NCBI GenBank assembly: GCA_013400115.1
Contig: VXBP01004182.1
Location: forward strand, 591,094 to 655,093
DNA length: 64,000 nucleotides
Source of the DNA: Rhinopomastus cyanomelas
Lineage: Eukaryota > Chordata > Aves > Bucerotiformes > Rhinopomastidae
Direction of reading: 5' to 3'
Shown: positions 57,201 to 64,000 of the stretch, one piece after another
How positions within the stretch are numbered: position 1 is the stretch's first letter
Layout of the letters: every line of letters starts with the position of its first letter
The notes under the pieces: model-generated
Seen by the model: the letters and a program-made list of their open reading frames with translations, nothing else
Told to the model about the DNA's origin: nothing
The model's database searches: none
Program-made: the position numbers and the translations under genes

Positions 57201-57435
57201 ATGCCAGTGCAGCAATGAGGAAAGAAACAACGATGCTAGGTCCAGAATCGGATTTGGCTACTTCTCCAGCAAGGACATAGACACCAGCACCAAGGGTGCT
57301 TCCTACACCCAGGGCTATAAGGTCCACCGTCGATAAGCATCGGCACAACTTGGAGTCCTCCGGACTCTCACAACTGACATTCTTTTTCCGTACCAGACAC
57401 CGAACAAATGACAAAACTGGTCCGCACGGCAACAT
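42027..57435 (-). CDS. SLC7A2: SLC7A2 (CAT-2), complete coding sequence with alternative exons
   Basis: Cationic amino-acid transporter 2, a sodium-independent plasma-membrane carrier of arginine, lysine and ornithine (APC superfamily, 14 predicted transmembrane segments). Exons in order: 57060-57435, 56807-56962, 54072-54219, 53242-53378, 52068-52290, then either 49672-49811 or 49155-49291, then 45370-45472, 44796-44989, 44465-44631, 43619-43727, 42027-42214. Every junction keeps frame and gives 646 residues with the first alternative exon and 645 with the second, slightly shorter than the mammalian protein (about 658). Signatures include GVGSTLGAGVYVLAGEVA, GELWAFITGWNLILSYVIG, GFMPYGFTGTLAGAATCFYA, RQPQNQQKVAFM and a C-terminal TSEC where mammals have TSEF. 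The main differences are the extracellular loop after NWKI and the cytoplasmic loop before SLPTEQTA. Confidence 0.97.
42331..42665 (+). mobile_element. Two tandem CR1 3' ends
   Basis: Copies 42331-42488 and 42551-42665, same orientation, about 60 bp apart. The second ends in ttctatgattctctg. Confidence 0.9.
42868..43420 (-). mobile_element. CR1 fragment
   Basis: Inverted; about 550 bp with ORF2 C-terminal reading (42929-43453), between the last two SLC7A2 exons. Confidence 0.9.
43619..43727 (-). CDS. SLC7A2: SLC7A2 coding exon 10
   Basis: Acceptor tccttttag, donor gtacgt. 109 bp, phase 0 in, phase 1 out. Encodes VPLLPFLPSFSILVNIYLMV and QLSGDTWIRFSFWMVL, penultimate membrane helices. Confidence 0.96.
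44022..44368 (-). mobile_element. CR1 fragment
   Basis: Inverted; ends about 100 bp before the donor side of SLC7A2 exon 44465-44631. Confidence 0.9.
44465..44631 (-). CDS. SLC7A2: SLC7A2 coding exon 9
   Basis: Acceptor ttttacacag, donor gtgagt. 167 bp, phase 1 in, phase 0 out. Encodes CGLSVLTTYGIHFIANFEPW, LLAVLVASFIVTILLIHRQP and QNQQKVAFM, the last motif conserved in CAT proteins. Confidence 0.96.
44796..44989 (-). CDS. SLC7A2: SLC7A2 coding exon 8, variable cytoplasmic loop
   Basis: Acceptor ttctgaatag, donor gtaagt. 194 bp, phase 2 in, phase 1 out. Encodes RYQPSLTYEQPEKAALAASE, a divergent hydrophilic loop, and SLPTEQTATTVNFLVGLL. The loop is poorly conserved with mammals. Confidence 0.93.
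45172..45237 (+). mobile_element. Short CR1 3' end
   Basis: ggcagggggattggactaga to the tail. Confidence 0.88.
45370..45472 (-). CDS. SLC7A2: SLC7A2 coding exon 7
   Basis: Acceptor cttttttttag-like tract, donor gtgagt. 103 bp, phase 1 in, phase 2 out. Encodes LMAFLFDLKALVDMMSIGTL and LAYSLVATCVLVL. Near-identical to mammalian CAT-2. Confidence 0.96.
45523..45590 (-). mobile_element. Short CR1 3' end of another subfamily
   Basis: catagaattgtttaggctgg, aaaacaccttcaagatcatc. Confidence 0.8.
45600..46292 (+). mobile_element. CR1 with endonuclease remnant fused to 3' end
   Basis: 45600-45900 resembles the ORF2 endonuclease region (for example VGGLNLPDVC near the expected GDFNHPD motif). It then joins the ORF2 C terminus (tctgatgaggagagtctgag ... 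gtgattctgt), so the reverse-transcriptase part is deleted. Confidence 0.7.
46969..47145 (+). mobile_element. Two tandem CR1 3' ends
   Basis: Copies 46969-47041 and 47050-47145 share the variant ctttagaggtc, suggesting local duplication. Confidence 0.88.
47622..47930 (+). mobile_element. Partial ERVL-type solo LTR upstream side of SLC7A2 intron
   Basis: Starts TGTCCTGGTTTCTTCTCAG and carries the blocks characteristic of a common avian LTR: ttctagtagctgtggcagtg, gtgctgtgttttggattt, gtgcacaagaagtggg, and catgctcagtatataaactg (TATA box near 47875). Similarity fades after about 47930, so the R/U5 part is lost or very diverged. No viral genes. Confidence 0.8.
48108..48669 (+). mobile_element. CR1 fragment
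   Basis: caggagaggttctcctcccc to the tail at 48669; ORF2 C terminus with stops. Confidence 0.9.
49155..49291 (-). CDS. SLC7A2: SLC7A2 alternative exon, CAT-2A type
   Basis: Acceptor ctgttctag, donor gtaagc. 137 bp, phase 2 in, phase 1 out. Encodes LLGSMFPLPRILFAMARDGL, LFRFLAKVSKRQAPVSATLT and AGVIS. It matches the low-affinity, liver-type CAT-2A form (ILFAMARDG ... VSKRQ). It lies 380 bp downstream of the 2B exon and shares about 24 of 47 residues with it. Using both or neither breaks the reading frame, so the two must be mutually exclusive. Confidence 0.95.
49672..49811 (-). CDS. SLC7A2: SLC7A2 alternative exon, CAT-2B type
   Basis: Acceptor ttttactcag, donor gtgaga. 140 bp, phase 2 in, phase 1 out. 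Encodes LLGSIFPMPRVIYAMAKDGL, LIKCLAQISPKTKTPLIATL and SSGAVA. It matches the high-affinity CAT-2B form (VIYAMA ... KTKTP ... ATLSSGAVA). This loop between transmembrane helices determines substrate affinity in mammals. It has one codon more than its partner exon. Confidence 0.95.
49812..52067 (-). other. SLC7A2: SLC7A2 intron upstream of the alternative exon pair
   Basis: 2.3 kb with no CR1 recognised, unusual for this window. Regulatory elements controlling the 2A/2B choice could lie here but none is identifiable by eye. Confidence 0.7.
52068..52290 (-). CDS. SLC7A2: SLC7A2 coding exon 5
   Basis: Acceptor tttttttcag, donor gtaaga. 223 bp, phase 1 in, phase 2 out. Encodes GEEVKNPQKAIPIGIVVSLL, CFMAYFGVSAALTLMMPYYL and GWGPAKYVVAVGSLCALST. 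The GEEVKNPQKAIP motif is a family hallmark. Confidence 0.97.
52447..52772 (-). mobile_element. CR1 fragment (second subfamily)
   Basis: Inverted tail catggaatcatagaatcatt; 5' part ends near tcctttcagatagtaatttg. Confidence 0.9.
53242..53378 (-). CDS. SLC7A2: SLC7A2 coding exon 4, extracellular loop and next membrane helix
   Basis: Acceptor tttttctag, donor gtacag. 137 bp, phase 2 in, phase 1 out. Encodes NYSFYENETSTYGSGGFMPY and GFTGTLAGAATCFYAFVGFD. Two sequons (NYS, NET) sit where the glycosylated extracellular loop of CAT proteins lies. Confidence 0.95.
53478..54033 (-). mobile_element. CR1 fragment beside SLC7A2 donor
   Basis: Inverted; tail gaatcatagaatcgtttggg at 53478. The 5' side stops about 38 bp from the exon at 54072. 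Confidence 0.9.
54072..54219 (-). CDS. SLC7A2: SLC7A2 coding exon 3
   Basis: Acceptor atcttatag, donor GA|gtaata (a weak but valid GT site). 148 bp, phase 1 in, phase 2 out. Encodes GLLSFGVKESAWVNKIFTAI, VLIFVMISGFVKGNADNWKI and DLAAIT. Reading past the donor gives TAA at once, so the splice is needed. An inverted CR1 occupies the intron from about 38 bp beyond the donor. The residues after NWKI differ from mammals. Confidence 0.9.
54380..55080 (-). mobile_element. CR1 fragment lacking the tail
   Basis: Inverted; starts at acagcaggatctcctagatc and extends about 700 bp into ORF2 (ends near gcccagatgcaagactctac). The longest simple CR1 piece here. Confidence 0.9.
55489..55563 (-). mobile_element. 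Short CR1 3' end
   Basis: tcacagaatcacagaacatt to aatgcccctgccacag. Confidence 0.88.
56605..56657 (-). mobile_element. Short CR1 3' end
   Basis: acagaatcacagagcattag to cgaaagatcacctagt. Confidence 0.88.
56807..56962 (-). CDS. SLC7A2: SLC7A2 coding exon 2
   Basis: Acceptor tttgtgaag, donor gtaaga. 156 bp, phase 1 on both sides. Encodes GTSSVARAWSGTFDELLGKR, NYSGLAEYPDFFAVFLILLL and S. NYS is a potential glycosylation sequon. Close match to mammalian CAT-2. Confidence 0.96.
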
Positions 57436-57450
57436 GGTGAATGTAGAGCT
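57060..57450 (-). CDS. SLC7A2: SLC7A2 first coding exon, N terminus and first transmembrane segments
   Basis: Acceptor tttatttcag at 57451-57452, then 15 bp of 5' UTR (57450-57436) and ATG at 57435, so at least one non-coding exon lies upstream. 125 codons plus one base: MLPCGPVLSFVRCLVRKKNV, LSTVDLIALGVGSTLGAGVY and GARVPKTGSAYLYTYVTVGE. Contains the APC-fold glycine-rich first helix and the GELWAF glutamate known to be essential in CAT transporters. Donor gtaagc. Confidence 0.97.
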
Positions 57451-57587
57451 CTGAAATAAATCATAGCACATAAAAAGTAGCACAGGCACTGGTAAAAACC
57501 CATGACAAAACATGCATGCATAGCAAGCTTTAATCACACCTACTAATCAATATATTTACACTCACAGAAGAGTGTAAATATATTTAT

Positions 57588-57630
57588 CACATATTTATCA
57601 ACATTAATGAGGTCACCCCTCAGTCTCACT
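57588..57630 (-). mobile_element. Small internal CR1 piece
   Basis: acatatttatcaacattaat then gaggtcacccctcagtctc; about 110 bp upstream of the SLC7A2 acceptor. Confidence 0.7.
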
Positions 57631-57865
57631 TCCACTTTCTCCAATTCCTGAGGAGAGGGTGGGAGCTCGTTCTTGCTAGCCACAAATCTGTACAATGAAA
57701 CATTTGTTCTAATTCAAACCCCCTCTTTTTTCTTTGGCCTTTTGAAAACTGGGTTACAACCAAAGCTCAATGTACAAATTTAGTGCCTGTAGGGAAAAAA
57801 CCCATCTCAAATGCATAAGACACAAGTCTTTTCAGGTATGTCCATCTTTACCTGGACTTGATAAA

Positions 57866-58195
57866 CATGAATATGTGAAGGGTGAGTGTCAGGAGGATAG
57901 AGCCAGGCTCTTCTCAGTGTCACCTAATGATAGGACAAGGGGCACTGTGTGTGAGCTGGAACACCGGAGGTTCCACATCAATATGAGAAGGAACTTCTTC
58001 CCAGTGAGGGTGATGGAGCACTGGAATGGGGCTGCCCAGGGGTGTTGTGGAGTCTCATTCTCTGGAGGAGTTTAACACCTGCCTGGAAATATTCCCGTGT
58101 GACTTCATCTAGGTGATCCTGCTGTGATGGTGGGATTGGACTAGCCAATCTTTAGATGTCCCTTCCAATTCCTAATGTTCTCTGTGATTCTTCTA
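57866..58195 (+). mobile_element. CR1 3' fragment
   Basis: catgaatatgtgaagggtga to the tail at 58195. It begins almost where the inverted piece at 57588-57630 leaves off in CR1 coordinates. Confidence 0.9.
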
Positions 58196-59348
58196 AGATG
58201 ATCACTGTATTATACCTCTGACAGGGACCCTCTCAGATCTGGAATGGCTGAGACATCATTGCACTGTTCCTGTACTGATCACTTTGTATTTGATAGGAAA
58301 GCACAGAAGAACTGATGAGCTTTTGAAAATATTTGTCCTCCACACCGGACCAAATGGCACAGATAGCCTTTTTCTGAGATGTCTCTTGTAAGACAAATGT
58401 TGCAACATGATACCCACTGCAAAAGAACATCCTGGGCTCTGAACTGTTGCTGATGCCTGCTGACTCACAAGCAGAGGTTAGCCTAACACTGTGACCAAAT
58501 GTGCCTCATGCTCAAATACTAACCCACAGCAGCAAAGGCTACAGCTGGACATGCCTTTTGGTGGCAGCATTGTTCTAGCCAAGCTTCCACTGACGGCCAC
58601 CACACACTCCTAAGGTCTTACTCCTGTACAGGTGGGTAAATCTCATGGTTTCCTTTCTTGATCTTTAGGACAGATAGGAACACGAAGTAGGGTAGATGAA
58701 CACTGAGCAGGTCTCAGTGTTTTCCTATTAACTGCTTTCTACTTCTTTTCTTGCTGCAGTCTAAGCCTGCCCTGTCCTAGCAGACCGCTGTGGCCTCTGC
58801 TGTTGTGAACTCCACCAGCACTGGACCCTGCTGAACATCCTACACAGTTGATGAGCTCTGGGCAGGCATGCTTGACAGCCTGGGACATGGAGGTACTGTG
58901 ATATATTGGTTAGTCAATCAAAAAGGAAGTAAGCTCTCTCAATGCTCTGCTGCTGACAGAGCTCACAGTGCTTCGGAGGCATCTCTGAGGCACCTGTTGT
59001 ACGTTTCTTAGAGCAGACACAAACACCTGCCTGCCTTTAAACAACAGCATTAGGTGTTTAGCCTGAAAGTGTGATCTGAAGTCTCTTTTGGACTAAATTT
59101 TTCTTCAGCTACCCACTACTCTATACCACAAGTCACTTCTACAAAAAGATTGTCAAGAGCAAACATTTTAAAAGGCAGAAAGCAGAAGAGTGATCAGGTT
59201 AATATTAAATTTTATTTACATCCCTTCTAGACAGGCAGTCTCAGAGGAGCTGGTGCCTCAGAGCTAGAAATGGTAGTACAGAAGGTTTCAGAGGTGCTGT
59301 GGTTAGAGGGATGAATAAATAACTGCCCATTTTCCAGTTTTCAGTGCT

Positions 59349-59732
59349 TTTTATCTTAACAGCAGCAATGCCTTTCTCTCTCTGCCCACCTGCTGGGCAA
59401 AGAGCTGGCCAGTTCGCAGCCCTCCAATCACCCAAGCTGCTGAGCCTCCACCCCCAGTAGCAACTCACCACCTACAGCGGGCACTCAGGTATAGTTTCAC
59501 GTGCGTTTTCTATAATCACCCAAAATTACAAAGAAATGATGTTGCTCCCCAGCAGAGTGCTGTCTTTGTAGATTCAGCAAAAAGGTGTATTTGTGTGTTA
59601 TACAGCAGCATCAGACAGGTGCTCATGAAGGTGGGGGATTAGGCTGGATGATCTTTCGAGGTCCTTTCCAATCCCTAAGGTTCTATGATTCTGTGTGTGA
59701 GGTCTGGTGGGGCAGCAGTGGAGGATGTCAGA
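59349..59732. repeat. 384-bp segment repeated at 60769-61152 (contig overlap)
   Basis: The two copies differ at two positions that I see (for example agttcgcagcc against agtttgcagcc). The first copy ends at the gap and the second starts just after a single N (60768), the signature of an unmerged overlap. Confidence 0.92.
59630..59697 (+). mobile_element. Short CR1 3' end (repeated at 61050-61117)
   Basis: gtgggggattaggctggatg to ttctatgattctgtgtgt. The second copy is part of a contig overlap, not a separate insertion. Confidence 0.85.
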
Positions 59733-60267
59733 NNNNNNNNNNNNNNNNNNNNNNNNNNNNNNNNNNNNNNNNNNNNNNNNNNNNNNNNNNNNNNNNNNNN
59801 NNNNNNNNNNNNNNNNNNNNNNNNNNNNNNNNNNNNNNNNNNNNNNNNNNNNNNNNNNNNNNNNNNNNNNNNNNNNNNNNNNNNNNNNNNNNNNNNNNNN
59901 NNNNNNNNNNNNNNNNNNNNNNNNNNNNNNNNNNNNNNNNNNNNNNNNNNNNNNNNNNNNNNNNNNNNNNNNNNNNNNNNNNNNNNNNNNNNNNNNNNNN
60001 NNNNNNNNNNNNNNNNNNNNNNNNNNNNNNNNNNNNNNNNNNNNNNNNNNNNNNNNNNNNNNNNNNNNNNNNNNNNNNNNNNNNNNNNNNNNNNNNNNNN
60101 NNNNNNNNNNNNNNNNNNNNNNNNNNNNNNNNNNNNNNNNNNNNNNNNNNNNNNNNNNNNNNNNNNNNNNNNNNNNNNNNNNNNNNNNNNNNNNNNNNNN
60201 NNNNNNNNNNNNNNNNNNNNNNNNNNNNNNNNNNNNNNNNNNNNNNNNNNNNNNNNNNNNNNNNNNN
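59733..60267. other. Assembly gap, 535 N
   Basis: N run bounded by contig ends that recur elsewhere (see 60769-61152 and 61998-62021), so placement of the following contig is doubtful. Confidence 0.98.
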
Positions 60268-60527
60268 TAAATATAATTTATTAAAATACAATCATTTTTC
60301 TTTTAGATTATCTCTTACAGTTTAAGAAGATTATTTGAACTAGTTTCTAAACAATGTTGTATGGATGAAAATAAAATATCACTTACCAATTGTCTCAATT
60401 TTTCTTTAATAATCTTATTTCACTTTGCACTTAGAAGAACACCTCCAGTCTTGACCTTCTGTAAGAAAGATGTAATATAATGAATTTAAAAAATAAACAT
60501 GCATGATTAGACTAGTAAAGGTTAGGG

Positions 60528-60613
60528 TGCAACTGGATCTAGGTGATCCTGCTGTGGCAGGGGGATTGGACAGGATGATCTTTTGAGGTCCCTTCCAATA
60601 CCTAATGTTCTGT
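60528..60613 (+). mobile_element. Short CR1 3' end
   Basis: gggtgcaactggatctaggt to aatgttctgtgag. Confidence 0.88.
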
Positions 60614-60709
60614 GAGATAGTGTGATGATGTGTCTTGCAAAGACTGAAACGAAGCACTCTCACAACTCCCTAGAGACCTAGGAAAGGAGCATCACACTAT
60701 CTCACAGAA
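60608..60709. repeat. Perfect 20-bp inverted repeat with 62-bp spacer
   Basis: Arms ttctgtgagatagtgtgatg (60608-60627) and catcacactatctcacagaa (60690-60709). The right arm straddles the point where this contig diverges from the copy at 62023-62069. Confidence 0.85.
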
Positions 60710-62199
60710 AATGAGGCTTTGTTTTGAGTAATGCACTAGGGAACTGCTCGTGATCGAAAATAAGGAANTTTTATCTTAACAGCAGCAATGCCTTTCTCTC
60801 TCTGCCCACCTGCTGGGCAAAGAGCTGGCCAGTTTGCAGCCCTCCAATCACCCAAGCTGCTGAGCCTCCACCCCCAGTAGCAACTCACCACCTACAGCGG
60901 GCACTCAGGTATAGTTTCACGTGCGTTTTCTATAATCACCCAAAATTACAAAGAAATGATGTTGCTCCCCAGCAGAGTGCTGTCTTTGTAGATTCAGCAA
61001 AAAGGTGTATTTGTGTGTTATACAGTAGCATCAGACAGGTGCTCATGAAGGTGGGGGATTAGGCTGGATGATCTTTCGAGGTCCTTTCCAATCCCTAAGG
61101 TTCTATGATTCTGTGTGTGAGGTCTGGTGGGGCAGCAGTGGAGGATGTCAGACTGAGGCACTTAGGATAGTACTGAGCATATGGAGTGTTGTCTGCAGAC
61201 AGCTACCTGCAATAGCAGATCCAGCTTCTCTCTTGAAGGAAATCCATATCTCTCTCTAGAAAAAAATGCTGTGGAATGTGCACTTTGAGTAGTCTGCTCT
61301 GGCTCACAGCACTGCAGAAATCCAAATGACAAACTGATTAGAAGCTGCTCTGCCGTTGCCTCTGAATTGTCTTACAGATCACGCCTCACAGCTATGGGCA
61401 AGAAGCTGTGGAGGTTTGCGTAAGCAGAGGTGCTAACTTTAACAAAGCACATCCATGTGCCAGCCCACGTAACTCACAGCACACAGAAGTTAAACATGAA
61501 CAGAAGTGCTTGCAGAACCAGGGCCACAGTGAATCATTGCAATCCTTTAGCCATGCTCTGCGCCTCGGAAGTTGGAACTTGGCATCCAACCATAACAAAC
61601 AGAAGTGCTGACATGCACCAGAAAAAAACCCTCAGCGTGGTTTCTACAGTTTATGTAGCTCTCATGGGATTTAAAGGATCTTCTAATGCTCATTAAAGGA
61701 TTCATCAAGTGCCAACAAGAACCTTTTCTATGTCAAGATATATAAATTAATTAGGATTTTAGTGGTTCTGAGAATAAAAATGTAGCTTACCACAAAAAAT
61801 TAGATAAATTAGTGCAATCTATGTGCTAATCTAGATAAGATGTTCATAAACATCATGAAGAAAAAGAACCTTTATAAAGCTTAGCAGTACCTACATTATC
61901 TTTATAATGTTACAACAGGATAATTTCTGAGGGCAATAAATTGCAACTCAACACTTTTCCAAGTGTTTATTAAAATATGCATTAATTAAATTATTATTAA
62001 ATATAATTTATTAAAATACAANGAAGCACTCTCACAACTCCCTAGAGACCTAGGAAAGGAGCATCACACCGCAGCTTGAGAATGGGCATGAGGAAGACAC
62101 CACAGGCTAGGTAAGGCATCGGCACACTTCTTCATCAAAGTCATGAAGTTGCAAATCACTTTTCAACAAGAGAAAGAACAAAGATAAACCAGAAAAGTC

Positions 62200-62344
62200 T
62201 CCTTCTCTTGAGACACTTATAAGCTGCCTGGACATGGTCCTGTGCAACTTGATCTAGGTGATCCTGCTGTGGCGGAGGCATTGGACTAGATGATCTTTCG
62301 AGATCCCTTCAAATCCCTAATGTTCTGGATCCTATGATTCTGTG
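62200..62344 (+). mobile_element. CR1 3' end
   Basis: agtctccttctcttgagaca to tcctatgattctgtgtg. Confidence 0.88.
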
Positions 62345-63431
62345 TGAAAACAAATTACTAAGCCACTGTGGATTCTTTGATGTTCAGGCTACTGGAAAAC
62401 ATTTTATTCTGCTTTTCCATACAGCTCACAACACCTTAAACAGAAGCAAACTGCAAAAACAAGAAGTTCCTCTTCTGAAAATAGAACATGTTTGAGCCAA
62501 AATGTGGCAAGACACTACTGCCCACATGTCTTTTACTCTAATGGCAACTCAGGTAGGTAGCTGGGTGGATTCCATAGTCATTATCCCAGCCTGTGTAAAT
62601 GCGACTGACTCTTTAAAATCTCACAACTTAACAAAACCTAACAAACTTACCAAGACTTTCGGCCAAATAGTGAGGCTCTGAAATATTTACTATTTAAACA
62701 TATATCATTACTCAAAGATGGTAATAATTCAGTTGTTTTGAAGGTGAGTCCTTGATAAGTTTTTAAGGTGGCCTTGTTCTAGTTATCACTTTTATAACTA
62801 CCTGAATGAACCAACTGAAAATGTACTCCCCAGTTTTTCTATAATACAAGACTACCACACTTCAAATTAATCTTTCCCCCAACTCCTCTCAGACAAACAA
62901 TATCTTTTCAGTTTGTTTGGATTTTTTATTGTTGCAGGAAGATTTGTGAAGGGGTTTTGATTTTTGGTTGCTTTTTCCATTTTTCTTTAAAAAGATCTTT
63001 CAATTGGAAAGGCTAAAAGTGTCACTTTTCCTCTATCAAAACTATGCAAATCTTTCCAGTTACCATCTTTAATGAACATTCAATTTTCCTATTAAAAAGA
63101 ATGTCTAGCAAGTTTCTGTTAGTTCCATTTTTACTTAATTCCTGAGCACTTTCATGCTGGAAAATGCCTGCAAAAATGTATGAAGGTTGCTGTTTATATT
63201 TACTCTTTTGTAAGCTGTTTTTAATCAGTAACAGAGCTTTACCTCTCACCCCACGGTTACCAAGTCTCCATGATAGCCTCTTGTGTAAGACATAAGTAAA
63301 AACCTCTTACAAGCTAACATCAGATGAATTTAATCTACTCTGTGCTCTTCAATGCCAGACACACACAAAAACTCCCAAAAAAAACAACCAACCAACCAAC
63401 CCACCCCCAAACCCCTGACAAGCTAGTGGAT

Positions 63432-63592
63432 TGCAGGGGGATCGGACTGGATGATCTTTCAAGGTCCCTTCCAATCCCTAATGTTCTGTGATTCGATGAT
63501 AAGTATTTGCTTCAGTGCTCCTCCGCACTCACTCCAGCACCTCAACACCTTTCTTCAAGTGAGGGGCCCAGACCTGCGCCCAGTACTCAATC
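63432..63592. mobile_element. CR1 tail (+) followed by inverted CR1 piece (-)
   Basis: 63432-63500 is a plus-oriented tail. 63519-63592 (cgcactcactccagcacctc, gcccagtactcaat) is minus-oriented ORF2 sequence. Confidence 0.8.
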
Positions 63593-64000
63593 CACCAATA
63601 GATCTGGACTGCACTTGAAATATTTAATCAGGAAGTTTTCTGCTTCCATTCTGTTTGAAAATGGAACTGTGAGCTATGAAGTACTCAGCACCACTGGTTG
63701 ACATCACTCACACCGGACAGAACCAGCAAGCTAAGCACACGGCTCTGAGTTATTTAGGCACAACAACATAAACAGGAACAGTTAAATCACATCTTATACA
63801 TAAGCTCCATCTGCAAGACATAATCACAGAAACATTAAAACACATTCTGTGTTCTGAATTTAGTGGCATTTAAGACCACCCTACATTCCTTGGGGGTACT
63901 TTCTGTACCCTGCACAATCAAATGAGGTTTCTTCCAAATAGGACATCCCCAAAATAAGTGACTGCAAAGTCACAATAGTAAATTCTGTTGGAGAGCATTA

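Larger units (their letters stand above)
57453..64000 (-). other. SLC7A2: Sequence upstream of SLC7A2 coding exons (5' intron or flank)
   Basis: Because 57450 is an acceptor, at least one 5' non-coding exon lies upstream, in this stretch or beyond the window. No CpG island and no convincing exon was seen. The region contains CR1 ends, one gap and misplaced contigs (59349-62069). 62345-63430 and 63593-64000 hold nothing recognisable. Confidence 0.6.

Noticed and set aside
57588..58195. A single CR1 with 5' inversion (twin priming)
   Set aside because: The inverted piece and the forward piece are nearly adjacent in CR1 coordinates, but about 235 bp of unrelated sequence lies between, so two events are as likely.
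1..64000. CRISPR arrays, operons, tRNA or rRNA genes
   Set aside because: None seen; the regularly spaced repeats are CR1 tails and small tandem duplications in a vertebrate genome.

Overview
This is vertebrate, almost certainly avian, nuclear DNA. Genes are split by GT-AG introns, there are CpG-rich promoters, and the interspersed repeats are overwhelmingly CR1 LINE fragments with the bird-type 3' end (the ATTCTGTG-type tail and GATGATCTTTCGAGGTCCCTTCC or its complement). By a rough hand tally CR1 covers about a fifth of the known bases. That is heavy for a bird and suggests a CR1-rich lineage such as woodpeckers and relatives; the species is an inference I cannot settle.

Three protein genes can be assembled exon by exon, in the order and orientation I know from human 8p22. 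(1) MTUS1/ATIP, plus strand: a probable alternative first exon at 6284-6337 behind a CpG-rich segment, then eight coding exons from 7186 to the stop at 16495 that encode the C-terminal coiled coil, then a long 3' UTR to about 20755. Positions 1-5950 are probably intron of longer MTUS1 transcripts plus repeats. (2) PDGFRL, minus strand: complete, six coding exons from ATG 36206 to stop 21529, 375 codons, CpG-island promoter at about 35990-36330. It is convergent with MTUS1. (3) SLC7A2 (cationic amino-acid transporter CAT-2), minus strand: all coding exons from ATG 57435 to stop 42027, with 3' UTR probably to about 38175. It includes the mutually exclusive exon pair that makes the CAT-2A and CAT-2B isoforms. 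A non-coding first exon and the promoter must lie further upstream and were not found. SLC7A2 and PDGFRL are head-to-tail.

The rest is introns and flanks filled with CR1, a solo LTR inserted cleanly inside a CR1 (36651-37153), two further LTR-like elements (26508-about 27090 and 47622-about 47930), small tandem duplications and microsatellites. There are two long N gaps (24458-24903, 59733-60267) and four single Ns. Around 59349-62069, repeated contig ends show that the pieces are in the wrong order or falsely duplicated.

The genes do not form a pathway. MTUS1 is a microtubule and AT2-receptor associated coiled-coil protein, PDGFRL a secreted immunoglobulin-like protein, and SLC7A2 a plasma-membrane arginine/lysine/ornithine transporter. 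Their proximity reflects conserved vertebrate synteny. I saw no undescribed system. The most interesting items are the acylated MTUS1 start exon, the CAT-2A/2B exon pair, the GC-AG intron, the nested LTR, and the contig mis-order.
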